Shown here one piece after another: positions 21,180 to 32,986 of a stretch of 64,000 bases of DNA. The stretch lies in NCBI RefSeq assembly GCF_000003855.2, contig NW_003101682.1, positions 3,933,632 to 3,997,631 of the forward strand, in the 5' to 3' direction. Position numbers and translations under genes: made by a program. The stretch comes from Blastomyces gilchristii SLH14081 (lineage: Eukaryota > Ascomycota > Eurotiomycetes > Onygenales > Ajellomycetaceae). The notes beneath the pieces were generated by a model that saw only the letters and a program-made list of their open reading frames with translations, ran no database searches and was not told where the DNA came from. Positions within the stretch are counted from its first letter, which is position 1. The number at the start of each line of letters is the position of its first letter.

Positions 21180-24100
21180 AATTCACTCAGGTCTTGCATC
21201 TTTACTTTCATAAGTTATGAATCATTTATTAAGTTGTGTAAGACTCATTTCTCTGATTTCTTCAATGTATAAGTTCTCAGAGAATGTGATTTGAGTATTT
21301 TATATAACTCAAATCATCTAGATTGAAACTTCTCAGAACTCTTATTGTATACAAGAACTCATATTCTCATCTTGAGACTTGATTTCTTAACTAGTAAGTC
21401 TTATATTCTTTTCAATTGAATTGCTTGATTCAGGAGTAACTTATTAGCTTTTGCATGTGTGTGGCTGATCTCTTTCAATCTTGGTTCTGTGTTCACAACT
21501 GTTGCATCTGCAACTGCTACTACTGCATCTGTAACTGCTGTTTCTGCTGTGTCTGCAACTATTGTGTTCACAACTGTTGCATTCACAACTGCTGTTTTCC
21601 CTCTCATCTTTTCCAAAGCATTCTTCAGAATGCGCGGATGCAATTCATACAACAGATAGAATGATGAATGCTTGAAGACTGCATGCTGTTGAATTCGCAT
21701 GATTAATAGTGCCTCTCTGAGATATTCATCTTATAGTCTCATAGACTTGCTAACTAGATATTTCATCAGTATATTACTCAAGATTTCATTTAAGCATTTC
21801 ATCTTTCTATTTATTCATGAATGATATGATGTTGTTCTACAATGTCTTGTCTGTAACTGACTTATAAAATGCCTCACTACTTCTTCTATGAGATTTGCAC
21901 TGTTATTAGTTAAAATCTCACACAGTATTTCATAGTTAATATAGATCTCATTATATAGAAACTTCACTATTATCTTCTCTATCATCTCTGAAACTGCTTT
22001 CACAACTGGCCAGTCAGTAGTGTAATCAATAGCAGTGATTATTCATCAATTTTCATTTAATGTTCACAGTAATATATCTATGAGATTCATCTCTTATTGT
22101 TTAAACAATTGTATTGTACACTTCATCTGATATTATACTTTCTCATATTCTAATTCTTACTTAGATTCTTTCACAACCTGATAATTCAGGCACTTATGAG
22201 TGTATGTCTGAATGTTCTCAGTCATACTTGATCAGTATACTCTTGATTTGAGTATATTTATGAGTTCAGAGCTTTCTAAGTGACTGAATTCCTTGTGCAT
22301 GCAAGTCATCAAGTTATGTCTAAATAAAGATTCTAGATAGAGAGCTTTGACATATTCTAGATCACAGTAAAGTATAACATTGTTTTTCAATTTCCTCAGC
22401 TTAAAGTTTGAAAGCATCTCTTCTACTACTCTTGTAAGATACTTGTTATCTGATACCTTGTTATTCTTCAAGTGAGAGATCATTGTGTTCACTCATTCTG
22501 ATTTCTTATACTCTCTCAGTGTGTTTAATATGAACTTCTCTTATATCTGATTCACAGAACTCTCACTCATGAAATCAGATCTGTAACTGATTGCATCAGA
22601 TATTACAGTGTCTGATCTCTTTTAGTATTTAATATGAAGATTGTATGCTTAAAACTTCAAGATTCAATGTGCTAAGTGTTTGAAAGGTTTTATCATCAAT
22701 TATAGATAGATGAGACTTTCATGATTCATGATCATCATTGTTGTATATCTGTTGTTAATATATCTATTTCATAATATTAGTATGTGCTTGATCACTAGCA
22801 ATTTCTTTTCATACACTGAGTAATTGAGCTTGACATCTGATAGTTTTCTATCATTATACATCACTGACTGAAGCTTGCTGTTCTTACTCATCTGTAGAAG
22901 AGTATCTTTAATAGCTTATTCAGATGCATTTATCTCAATGTAGAGAGGTTTATCACAATCTGATTAAATAAGCACTGAGAATATTATTACACATTTTCTC
23001 AGTGTGAGAAAAGTCTCTTCATATACAGCATTTCAGATAATTAAATAAAACTTTTTCTTTCACAGATTTGCATCTGTTTCTCTTAAGAGATCTGAGAGTA
23101 GTGCAGATATTCATATGAAATCCTTGATAAATCTGCAGTAATATGAGATCAACTTAAGAAACTGTCATATATAATATACATTGCTCAGTCACAGTCAATT
23201 TACTATGACATTCAATTTCTCTGAAATGAGATGTATACAGTCATCACTCACTACATATTCTACAAACTTCAACTCTTTCATTTCAAATATACACTTTGTT
23301 GATTTGATATAGAGCTTATGCTCTGTCAGAGTTGTAAGCACTTCATTGAGATACTTCAGATATTCATTGTATAAGTTTGAAAAGACTAGAATGTTATTGA
23401 GATATATAAGACATGAGGTTTCATTCTATTTATGAAGAATTGTATTCATTATTATTTGAAAGATGACAGACACATTTATCAAACTGAATGACATTGTCAG
23501 GAATTCAAACTTTTCTTATTATATATTAAACATAGTTCACAGAACTGATAGTTCATCTACACAGATCTGTCAGTATTCTGAGAGAAGATTGATCTTTGAT
23601 AGATATCAGATATTTTCAACTGTATTCAACTATTGTTGAATCTATGACAGTGAATATTTATTCTTGATTATAAGCTTATTAAGTGCTTAATAATTGATAC
23701 ACATTTATCACTCCTTACTCATCTTTTTCATAAATAGAACTGAAAAGTCTCATACACTTGATAAGAATTATATAAGACTACATTCTAGAAGGTCTGTGAT
23801 CTGACACTTCTGTTCTTCAAGATATATTTGTGACAGAGAATATACATTCTGATTGACTGGTTTTGCATTCCTCATGTCAATCTCATATATGAATTCTTGT
23901 TTCAGCAGTAATTTCAGTGAAAGATCTGTTCAGAAGATCTTTTCATACTTCTTCAGAAGCTTCTTCATATGCTTTTTCTTTTATATATTCTTTATCTTGA
24001 TTTTCTCTGCTTCTGGGTCCTGTATAACATACAGAATGCTTTTGAATGAGATCTTACAAATCATTCTCTTTGCTTGTTAATATGTAAGCAGATTTAATTC
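21180..24100 (-). pseudogene. Gypsy-4 pol: RT-RNase H-IN
   Basis: Minus-strand order. Reverse transcriptase lies around 23900-23250, with catalytic box YLNN for YLDD near 23400 (CLIYLNNILVFSNLY) followed by KLYIKSTKCIFEMKELKFV. RNase H is around 23000-22650 (KPLYIEINASE, LNYSV). The integrase zinc-binding region is at 22492-22232 (RHNLMTCMHKEFSHL, INILKSRVY). The integrase core at 22003-21815 reads YINYEILCEILTNNSANL and RTTSYHS. A C-terminal piece at 21700-21401 (99 residues open) has HSSFYLLYELHPRI, then an Ala/Val/Thr/Asp low-complexity run (about residues 35-70), then a charged tail. The last part of the region, down to 21180, is weak. Stops throughout. Confidence 0.87.
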
Positions 24101-25930
24101 TTCTATATCAGAGATATGAAATGTTCTTCTCATATCAGTTGATAGAATTGTATGAACTGTTTTCTTCCTATCAGTCAACTGTATATGACATATACATTAT
24201 TAAATCTGCAGATTGAATCTTTGAAACTAATCAAGTCTGAGAATAAGGTCATATGTCATGTTCTGCAGCTCTCATACTCAAATATAGCAAGATCATTCTT
24301 TGAAGTGTAAGAGAACTCTTACTCTCATAAGTGATATCATATATCAGTTATCAGATAATCTTATTCATCAGAGATTCTTCACTCAGCAGATCTCTTTCAG
24401 TCTTCAGATTATATAATTATCAATATATTGTATAGAAGCTTCTATGTCTGCTAACACTTTTGCAGTTATCTCTCAATTTTTATTCAAGTGTCTCTTATAT
24501 ATTAATATTTTAAGTCTCAAGATATTGAGATGAGTGTTCACTTTATCATGCTTACTCACATCTTATTCAGAAGTCTGCTTCTTCTTAATATTCACAGAAT
24601 TCAGAGAATCATCTAACACAGATATCTCTTTCACTTTAAAGACTTTTTATAGAATATCAGTGAGTGTCTCTGAGCTCACTGATTCTGCTAGTTTTTTAAC
24701 TCTTTTACTTCTCATGACTATACACACTGAGTGTAATCTTTTATATCATGATTTTAACATCTGTAGTTGAAGCAAGCTTGATGCTTATAATATTAAGATT
24801 TTCACTCAGAGAATCTCTTTTTCAGAGGATTCAGTGCTTTAGCAATAGTATTCAGATTTAGATTCATCACATTCAGATGTGTGACTTGTATTATAGAAGT
24901 CTGATTATCTGTTCTCTACTGAGACATACTTGATTGCAGTATTTTCTGTTATAATTAACTCACTTATTTCTGTACAATGAGAATGTTGTATACTTCTTTC
25001 ACTATATCTGATTATAAGATTAAGCATTTTCATTTCACTCTCAACTCAGATATAAGATCATGAATAAAGATCTATAAATACAAAGATGTTGAAAGCTTTT
25101 CATTTAATATGAGATAGTGTAAGCTGAAGTGTGTGAAATATGATATAAGATTACTCACTTATCTACACTCAGTGAAGTATTTATAACACTTATCTTATAT
25201 ATTCACTTTCTCAAAGTTATGTAAGATTTATTTGAAAAACTTATTTCATATTTATAAGAATGAATATCACTCTGAGTCTGTGAGATTCATCTTTTCATCA
25301 GTCATTTATAATGACTTCACTTTTTCATGTAGAAATACAGTAGATCTTAAGACTTGTTAGAATTTTATTAACTATCTGTCTATGAGTTCATATTTAATCT
25401 GATAATATGATTGCATCTGACTTAGTCAGCTGATTGCAGCATTATTTTTTCAGTTATTATTAAAGCTTAGTAATTTCAGCAGATCTCTCAGCTTGATATA
25501 TTTCATGCTCAGATTCTCATCATGCACAGCAGTCTCTGATAATGTGTATACTTCTGAAGAGATCATGAACAATCATGATGAAATCTTCAGATTCAGTGTA
25601 GTTATCTGTCTATGTAAACATTTAATCTCTCACTGCAGGTCTAAGACCTGATTTTCTCTATTCTTATTAATGATGATGATTGCATCAGTGAAGCTCTTCA
25701 TAGTGAATACTTGATTCACTGTGAATATTAATTATTGTTTAGGTTTCATCTCAGTCTGTCACTGCATACACAAGACCTTGATCTTATTTAGAATTCTCAT
25801 ATGTATACAGAGCTTTGATTCTGATTCAGCAGTTTCAGCTGCTTTTCTTACTGCTTTGAGTAAACTCTCTAAGAGATTCTGCATATCTTTCAGTTCAGAT
25901 AGCAGAGAAGAGTGTTGTTTATATTAACTA
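24101..25930 (-). pseudogene. Gypsy-4 gag and protease region
   Basis: Degenerate sequence in the expected place for gag and protease. The complement of 25900-25790 reads ELKDMQNLLESLLKAVRKAAETAESESK, a likely coiled coil near the gag N terminus (split here only for description; residues run from ELKDMQN to ESESK). I see neither a clear zinc knuckle nor a protease active site. The plus-strand ORFs here (24534, 25721) are shadows. Confidence 0.45.
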
Positions 25931-26360
25931 GAAAAGATGTTCATTTCAGTGATTTCTTGTTAATTGTATGATATCTATTGTTATATTGCTATATTGTTAT
26001 ATTACTATATTGTTATATAATTTCTGTTATCATTATACAACTCCAGTGGTGGCCACCTCCCTTCTTTTATTCCTCTGAGTGAAGAGCGGTCTTCTTTGAA
26101 TCTGGTTCACTGCTCTCATTCTCTTTCTCACACCTCATCTGTTCACATCTCATACATGGCATTTGTCTGGATGTGAAGTTTTCCTCTGACAAGTGAAGCA
26201 GCATCAATTGAATACTCTTCTGCTCACTGCTCTTCATACACTATCTTTTGAGACATTCTAGAATCACACTGGCATGATAACTATGAATTGCTTCATAGAT
26301 GAAATTATCACATTCTGAAAGAGTCTGTGCTTCTCACTGGTTTTTAGACATGCTATCAGA

Positions 26361-26536
26361 TGTGATTTAAAGGTTGCTTAAGCCAGTGTATGATTACAGG
26401 CGTATGCCGGCTTCTTATATATTGTAATATTGTACACTAAATTAATTAGTGGCCGCTATGGCCCCCTTTACACTCGTAAGCAAGTTCGGAAGCGGCCGCG
26501 TTAATATCCGACAGTCGTACGTTCTTCTGAACCACA
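26361..26536 (-). repeat. Gypsy-4 5' LTR
   Basis: 176 bp. It keeps unmutated GC-rich parts (GGAAGCGGCCGCG; GACAGTCGTACG), so it is the better guide to the original LTR. Confidence 0.93.
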
Positions 26537-26540
26537 TTTG

Positions 26541-29500
26541 ATCTGGTTTCATACATTTCTTGATGTGAGTCTCATCAGGACCAAGCATCAACATAACCTG
26601 ACAATGAATCATTTCTTCCAGAAATGATGTGAAAAATGACTAGATTTAATTCAAGAGCAGTGAAATGAGAGTAATTTCTCAGAATAAGTAGTAAAAGATA
26701 ATTATTCTTTCAAAATCAGAATAAGACTAAGACTGAAGATTAAATTCAGTCTCATTCAATTCATTCAGTAATTGCTTATATAATCAGAATTTGATAATGT
26801 TTATTAATAACACTTATGAAACAACTAAATATATTCTTATACAAGTTTATTCTTCTCTTTCTTATGAAAACTACACTTCTCTGATATACTGTGATCAGAG
26901 GTATTAAACTGTTGAATAATTTTATATTTTACAATTATAAGTTTCTTGATTATTTCTTCTTATAATTGTCTCTAGTGATAGTGATAAATATCTCAGCTTG
27001 AGTTGAACTTTCACTTCATTCTCATCTCTGTTAATGAAATTATTAGAATATTATATATTATCAGTACAACAGTTGAATATATATTCTCAACAGTTTTTCA
27101 TAACTCTAGAATTGATTTGATGTGTAAATTCATCAGATCATCTTAAAAATAGAAGTTAAATTCAGTTTTATAAGTATATAGTTTTATCTGATTTTCAGTT
27201 GTAATTATTATATACAAGTTCTGTTTCAAAGTTAGTATTATAGTTCTATGTGATATGAAGTGTTACTGAAGATTATTACTTACTGAAGAATTGTATTTCA
27301 CTGTCTTCACATCTGTAATATTCACTTATTAAAATCTCTGATAGTTAGTATTGTAGTAGTCTTGAGCTAATTTAATATATAAGTCTTATTCCTTCTCTGT
27401 TCAATCTTAAGAAGTGTAGATATTAACTTAATAGAAGAAATCTAGTAGAGCTGCTACAGCATAGTACTCTGTAAAAGATTGTTCAGTTTTGCTGTAGTAA
27501 TATACTAGTTTATTTCTTACAGTAATAATAGTCTACACTATAATATTATCTCAGACTGAATTTCTTTTTAAGTGATTCAACTGCTTCTTAAGATAAGTAA
27601 ATAAACTGTTATACACTCATCAGACTGACTGCAGTATTGATGTACAAGTGATTGAAACTATCTTAGTTATTGTATAAAACTGAAACAGTAAATCAATTAT
27701 ATATTTCAACTGAGTTCACTTCATATCAGAAAGTTTCAATATCTGAATCTTTTCTCAATTAGAGTGTTACACTTAATGATTAATAATCTGACATAATCAA
27801 AGAGTCTGAACAGTTATTTTATTTATTGAACTTTACTATATTCTAATATTCTGTATCATATTTAGTGATATATCTGATTTATTTATTTATTGAATATTAT
27901 GAAATCATTATTATTGTTTAGAGAAGGTACAAATTATATTGACAATGTTTCAAATCTGTGATATTTAAATTATTAGTCAATGTATTCAAAATTAACAGTA
28001 GTGTTATCAAAAAATATTATTCAAAAGCAGTATGAAAAAGTATTATCAAAAAAACATTATCTATTGCAGAGTAAATATAAGAGTTACTTAAGTAATCACT
28101 TTCATCTCATTCTCATTTCAAGAATCAGTCATCTTATTATTCTTTATCAGTGTTTGTATCACAAGTTAAATCACATGAGTAATGCAGAGAATATGACCTT
28201 GTTTATTATTTCAGGAATGCAAAGTCAATTTTTACTTCAAGCTCTTCATCATAGTATAGTTATTCACAGCATTATCAGTTGTAATTGTAAGAAGACTGTT
28301 ACTAATATCTTAATATTCATTTTTAATCACAGTCATTAATATCTCTACTATATAATTCTCAGTATGACTACTGATCAATGATTTAAATTGAATTAATATC
28401 TCTTAATAAGTTCAGTTCTTATCAATCTAACAACATGTAACTTTTATAATTGTAAGATTATTTATACTAGTTTATACATTCACTGTGAGAGACACTCTTC
28501 AATAATTCTTTAACTCTGATTCTAGATATTGTATATTACCTTTGTAGTATATCTTGAGGTTAGACTGAAGACAGAATTGATGTGAAATATGAAGATTTAA
28601 ATTAAGCATTTGAAGAAGTGTTCAGAATTCAGAGTTTTCAATCAATTGAAGAGAAAGATTCAGAGATATATATATAGAAACTAATTGTTCACAAAAGTTA
28701 TTAGATAAGAGTTATGAAATCAGAGTACTGATATATGATTATTTTCACATAATTTTCTTCAAATTAGAAAGTTAGTATTATTAAAAATTATTATCTGATA
28801 GAGTAACTTATCAGCTAAGTAGTAATTTTCTGATTATTTTTCTTATATTATCTGCATTCTGATGACTTCAGATGTCAGAAATTTTCTTCAGAGCTATGAT
28901 CAGTCTATGATGAATGTTTCTGAATGAAGTTACAGTGATTACAGTAGAGAGATAACTCTTCAGTAATCTGTAATACAATATGTTAATAATTATTTCATAG
29001 TTCATCTCAATGTTTGTGTTAAGTTTTTCATAAATTCCATGACCTGGAATCAGATATAAAGAATGAAGTGATTATTTATTATAATTAAATATGAGTATTC
29101 TATGTTGAATTGTAAATAACATAGACTTTGTGATTCACAGTGATTTCTTGAAGAGTTTGTGAATCTTCAATAGAAGTGAAAGAAGTGAAAGAAGTGAATT
29201 CAGAAGATATAATAAAGATTTCACAAAGATAATAATTTATTTTCAATAACTAATCACTGAAGTGTGTAAGAAGAATTATTATAAGAGAAAATAATCTTCT
29301 TTCTTAACTTAGTTATAATTTTAGTACTAACTCAGATTGAATATTTTTAATATATAAAAGTAAATAAACATTCTTGATTAATCTCTGTTATATTTCTTAA
29401 AATATATTAATATTCTGAAAGAGAGTATTATCAAATTATATTATTAGATAATATTATTAAAAATATATTAATATTATGAATATTAATGTTGAAAAAATGT

Positions 29501-29637
29501 TGACACTTATACATTATAATGATTTGTGAATCATGATAGTTAAATATATATATATATATTATTTCTGACATTGATTACAACTTGCACAATAATTTTTAAA
29601 AATTTAAAATTAATTTCAATTATTAATAGTTATACAC
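26541..29637 (-). other. hAT segment with transposase and AT-rich flank
   Basis: This continues the hAT end after Gypsy-4: 26541-26600 still matches the MITEs (TTTCATACATTTCTTGATGTG), then diverges at about 26610 into element-specific sequence. The transposase occupies about 26850-29050. From 29050 to 29637 the sequence is very AT-rich with a TA-dinucleotide run near 29540-29560 and no coding signal, probably the transposase upstream region on the minus strand. TTATAAATAAC (29638-29648) is the target duplication of the chimera. Confidence 0.7.
26850..29050 (-). pseudogene. hAT transposase
   Basis: Minus-strand translation, with frameshifts and stops, follows the hAT transposase order. Near 28470 is SLTVNVWTS, matching the 'T.D.WTS' motif (first catalytic Asp, here Asn). 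Then SSHTEENIVEIL, and TTDNAVNNYTMM near 28280 (second catalytic Asp region). ILCITHVI then a stop (Trp or Gln expected), LVIQ follows near 28170, the conserved CxxH block. YYSKTEQSFTEYYAVAALLD is near 27490. Near 27150-27040 comes the dimerisation region, with KTVENIYSTV, YNILIISLTEM and RDIYHYH at its end. The BED zinc finger should lie near 28900 but is unreadable. The enzyme would bind the TAGACTGRCC ends and make 8-bp duplications. Confidence 0.82.
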
Positions 29638-29649
29638 TTATAAATAACA

Positions 29650-29730
29650 GCCAGCGTGGCTCAGTTGATAAGACTGGTAATCAAGACTGCATACATTAGA
29701 GATGTGTGAGTTCAAATCTCACTACTAGCA
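29650..29730 (+). pseudogene. tRNA-like head of the chimera
   Basis: Box A is TGGCTCAGTTGA (29657-29668). Box B is GAGTTCAAATCTC (29708-29720) within a perfect T stem GTGAG/CTCAC. The 5' acceptor arm GCCAGCG (29650-29656) pairs with TACTAGC (29723-29729) apart from C-A mismatches and a G-T pair that C-to-T change would create. A D stem can be drawn the same way. The anticodon arm is longer than standard, which suggests an intron, and I cannot assign the anticodon. It was probably once a real tRNA or a tRNA-derived SINE head and may still supply a pol III promoter. Confidence 0.7.
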
Positions 29731-30251
29731 ACTGTTACTTCTTACCCATGAAAGGCCTCATGTAATAGAGGCTGAGTCTAATTCGTAAGGCTTGATGTGA
29801 AGTAGAACTCTCTACTGTAAGCTAAGTCACTCATTAAGCAAGATTCTGTGAACACTTATCAGAGCTGATATAAGATATTAATATCTCACTATTCTATTAT
29901 ACATCTGTCAAGATTCTAACAATATAGAGTCAAGTCTAATGTAGTGATTATACACTACTTAAGCCAGTCTCTAACTAGAGCTGTCATCAGAGCCTAGTTT
30001 CTTCTCAAATACAGAGAATGATTTTGAAAATCATCTGACTAGCAGGTCTAGACATGTATCTAGACTCTAGACAGAGGACTCTGATAGACTAGAGTCTACA
30101 AGCTCACTGTCAAGCTCTAATACTGGCAGGAAGAACTGCAGTTATCAAGTCTATGATTAGTCTCTAACACAGAGTGAGGTCACAACAGCTGATTGATAGG
30201 TCTATGAGCATCTGAAAGCTTGATGTGTATGTCATCAAGTGAGCAGTGACA
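29731..30251 (+). other. Body of the chimera head, unidentified
   Basis: About 520 bp between the tRNA-like sequence and the GC-rich island. There is no ORF and no match to other sequences in the window. It has local repeats of GACTCTAGAC-like words and several short hairpins. It could be the body of a SINE or part of a non-coding transcript. Confidence 0.4.
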
Positions 30252-30330
30252 GCCACTAACTAATGCCCCTCGAAATTAGTGGCTGGCCCGAGAGGATGAA
30301 CGCGGTGGCCAGGTAATTATAGAGGGGTAA
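30252..30330 (+). ncRNA. Candidate pseudoknotted RNA in the chimera
   Basis: A short GC-rich island in mutated surroundings with three exact complementary pairs: CCACTAA 30253-30259 with TTAGTGG 30276-30282, CCCCTC 30266-30271 with GAGGGG 30322-30327, and CTGGCC 30283-30288 with GGCCAG 30307-30312. The second pair starts inside the first stem's loop and ends outside it, so the fold would be a pseudoknot. Compact pseudoknots occur in self-cleaving ribozymes carried by retroelements, but I find no match to a ribozyme consensus I can vouch for. Confidence 0.35.
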
Positions 30331-30365
30331 ATTTAATTAGCTTAAGATGCATCCTGCGGGTGGCT

Positions 30366-32322
30366 AGCACCTGTAGTCAAGGAAATTTCACTGAACTCTT
30401 TCAAAGTCTGCAAAACAGAGCTGTGAGAAGAATTCTGAAAGCATTCAAATTATCTTCTATGAAAACAATGGAAATTGAAGCTTCAATTCTCCCTTCTGCT
30501 ATTAAATTTGAAAAGGCCTGTATGAACTATGCTCTGACAGTTATAAAGATGAGCTTAAATCATATAATCAGAGAAAGAGTCTCTTCTTCATTTTCACTAA
30601 TTAACTCTGAAAATGAACTAGATTGAAATAGATTTCTTGATTGAAATGAAAATAATTCTTCAAAGAAAATGTCTTCTCAACTATGCAGACTATACTCACT
30701 GATTAAAGATCAATTTTCTTGTTTAAATATTGAAAAAGTTAATCATGAGAAGATATCTTTCTGAAGAGAAAAGCTTGAATCTCTTATAAACTTATAAATA
30801 AGTGAACTGTCTAAAGAGAAAGAATATGAACAGTATTTGAACAGAATTTCTATAATTAATATAAAAGACTCTATTCTGATTTATTCAGATGACTTAAAAA
30901 ATGAGAATTTGAATACATTAGATGCAGACATTGCTTATTAGACAGACCGCTGAAACCATGAATTTCACATTTGATCTCATTTGGTCTGATCTCATACATT
31001 TCTTAGCGTGAATTCAGCTGGGACTAGTCATCAAAAAAACATGCAAAGTGACTATATATCAGATCTTAAAATGTAACCATGACTCGAAAAAAATGAGAAA
31101 GTGGTCTCATTTGATCTCATTTAGTCCCATTCTTGGCATAAAGTTACTATTTTTAGACATTTTATGGTTTTTTTTAGACTATTTTTAACTTTTTAAAAAG
31201 TAACGCTTTTTGATAACACTCAAATGAGATTTAAAGTCATGTAAAGCAATAAAAATAATTTAAATTGAGAAGTGAAAATCATGATCTCATCTGGAAAATG
31301 TGATAACAGTAGACAGTATGTCCCACTGAGACTGTATAAGACTACTATCTAATGTTAAAACCGTGTAATGGGATCAGTCGAATTGATAATAAGACTATCA
31401 AAAAATCTGGTCCTGGTCCCAGACACGGTCACACGGTCAGTCTATTACTTATACTGAAAATAATACTAATTTTTATCTCAGATTTCTGAAATTTAGACTG
31501 TGAATCTAAAGTCTTTAACACTGAACTATTTATAATAGTGAAAGCTTTCAAACTCATTGAAATAAAATCTCATAAAAGAGAAAATAGTTTGAAAGAGATA
31601 TGAATATTCTCTGATAGTCAAGCTGCTTTAAAAAGACTTAGAAATAGTCAGATTCATAATAATCAAATAAATCTTGAAGTGATTTTAAACTCTGTTTTAA
31701 AAATTTCAAAGAGAAGAATATTAAAGCTGATAATTCATCTACACTGAGTTTCTGCTCATATAAATATTCATGATAATGAATTGACTGATTCAGCTGTAAA
31801 AAAGAGTTCAGAATTAAGCAGATATATTCAAAAAATTATGTTCTGATCTTTTATAAAGAGAAAGATAAAAGAATCTTATTTAAATAAGTGAAATAAAGGC
31901 TGGCAGAAACAAAAGAAGAGTATACATTATTCAAGATTTGAAATAAAACTCAAGTGAAAATCTTGTTTAATCAAATGTAAATAGAAAATATTCTCATCTA
32001 TAATACAGCTGAAACTAGAACATGACTATTTCAAATCTTATATACAAAGATGTGATGATAGATTTAATTCAATAGAATGCTCATTCAGCAATGTAAATGA
32101 GAATTCTGAGTATATTGTAATACACTGTATATTATATAATGGTCTCAGAGTCAGATTGAAAGAGAAGTATGATCTAAATCAATTAAATATGAGATTCTTA
32201 TTCTCAACTGAGACAGGAATTAAATACTTAATAGACTTTATATCAGAAACTCAAGTAGCTACAAGAAAATGGCTAAATTTAGAAATATCTGAATATAAAG
32301 AGGAGGAAATTGATCAGATATA
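30366..32322 (+). pseudogene. LINE ORF2, C-terminal part (truncated copy)
   Basis: This begins inside the thumb/connection of the LINE reverse transcriptase (QGNFTELFQSLQNRA, RRILKAFKLSS) and corresponds to the full copy from about 51585. After MITE M-C it continues with the RNase H domain (SDF, NCESKVFNTELF; FSDSQAALKRL; AHINIHDNELTDSAVKK) and the C-terminal region with a Cys/His cluster (C, HC near 32060-32130). RNase H degrades RNA in RNA/DNA hybrids. No endonuclease or RT catalytic box is present, so this copy could never have moved itself. Confidence 0.88.
30939..31444 (+). mobile_element. hAT-derived MITE, copy M-C
   Basis: 506 bp, ends TAGACAGACC / GGTCAGTCTA, TSD TTGCTTAT (30931-30938) and TTACTTAT (31445-31452), one G-to-A apart. 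The empty site is visible in the full LINE copy at about 52132-52144 (ATTGCCTATACTG), which confirms the insertion point. Confidence 0.95.
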
Positions 32323-32693
32323 GTCTGTTAAAACAGCTATATTCTTTCTTTTAATAATTTGTTTTATTACAGTCTCTCTTTACTTTACTTTTCCTTTCTA
32401 TTCTTTTTTATCAATCTATTTAATGTGTCTATCTTTAAGACTGTATTCTCTTTTCTTTTGTCATGATATTATTAAATGGTTTCAAAGTATCAGAAGATGT
32501 TAAAATACTGCACTTTGTACACAGTTTTTATGTTCTGAACTGAAATTTTCTAATTTTGCATATCTGAAATTGATGAATGTATAATAGTTAACTTTATAGA
32601 TATAGGAAAAACTCTGAGAATTAAAATTTCTTAGATAGATGTCATAGTCTCTGACTGCATACATTTATAATTGAAGAATAATAGTAATAATAA
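32323..32693 (+). repeat. LINE 3' UTR and tail (chimera copy)
   Basis: Matches 60261-60637 and, in part, 63729-63912. It ends TATAATTGAAGAATAATAGTAATAAT, an AAT-rich tail instead of poly(A). Confidence 0.9.
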
Positions 32694-32759
32694 TTATAAA
32701 TAACTAATATAGAAAGAAAAAAACTTTTTCTACTTATTATCTTTCTTCTCTTTCTCATT

Positions 32760-32981
32760 CTTCTTATTATTCTTTATAATTCACTCTTCATTCTTATTCT
32801 TCTTCTTTTTCTTCTTATCTGAGATGATAATTGTCTCAAAATCTCTCTCTACTGCCTTCTCAGAGAAGAGTTCTCACTACTTCCTCTCAGTTAAATTAAT
32901 CTGTATCTCAAAATCCTGCATTTTCTGATCTGCTGTCTCAGATTCTATCTCAGCAGTAAGCAGATTAATATACTTAGAGGG
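32760..32981 (-). pseudogene. hAT-internal charged ORF, C-terminal part
   Basis: On the minus strand this is open from the Gypsy-2 junction to about 32760 apart from a few stops. It is rich in Glu and Gln, then ends in a very basic tail (ISDKKKKKKNKNEE and further Lys runs). If Gypsy-2 and its TSD CAGAG are removed, it joins in frame with 43717 onward (NIEKIALPSKYINLL). So the hAT carries an ORF separate from, and upstream of, the transposase. I do not recognise the family. It could be an N-terminal exon of the transposase, an accessory protein, or a remnant of a still older element. Confidence 0.45.
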
Positions 32982-32986
32982 CAGAG

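Larger units (their letters stand above)
17713..26536 (-). mobile_element. Gypsy-4, complete Ty3/gypsy element
   Basis: 8,824 bp (8.3 kb without MITE M-B). The LTRs are 176 bp, starting TGT(A/G)ATT and ending ACCACA. The flanking duplication is TTTG, possibly ATTTG with the A shared by the LTR end (17709-17712 and 26537-26540). Removing it joins hAT terminal sequence without a gap when compared with the MITEs. Pol is on the minus strand (about 24100-21180), gag to its right, and a long 3' region (17889-21180) carries an opposite-strand ORF. The 5' leader at 26040-26110 keeps a GC-rich island. Confidence 0.93.
29649..32693 (+). mobile_element. tRNA-headed, 5'-truncated LINE chimera
   Basis: A single retrotransposed unit flanked by the 11-bp TSD TTATAAATAAC (29638-29648 and 32694-32704). 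From the left: a tRNA-like head (29650-29730), about 635 bp of unidentified sequence ending in a GC-rich structured island (30252-30330), then the last third of the LINE ORF2 from about 30366, the LINE 3' UTR and an AAT-rich tail. MITE M-C interrupts it. Net length is about 2.5 kb. Because the TSD encloses head and LINE together, they integrated as one molecule: either RT template switching or an established chimeric family, comparable in kind to MINE in Magnaporthe. Confidence 0.85.

Noticed and set aside
27980..28339. 119-residue plus-strand ORF
   Set aside because: It lies antisense to clear hAT transposase motifs (TTDNAVNN and the CxxH block), so it is a shadow.
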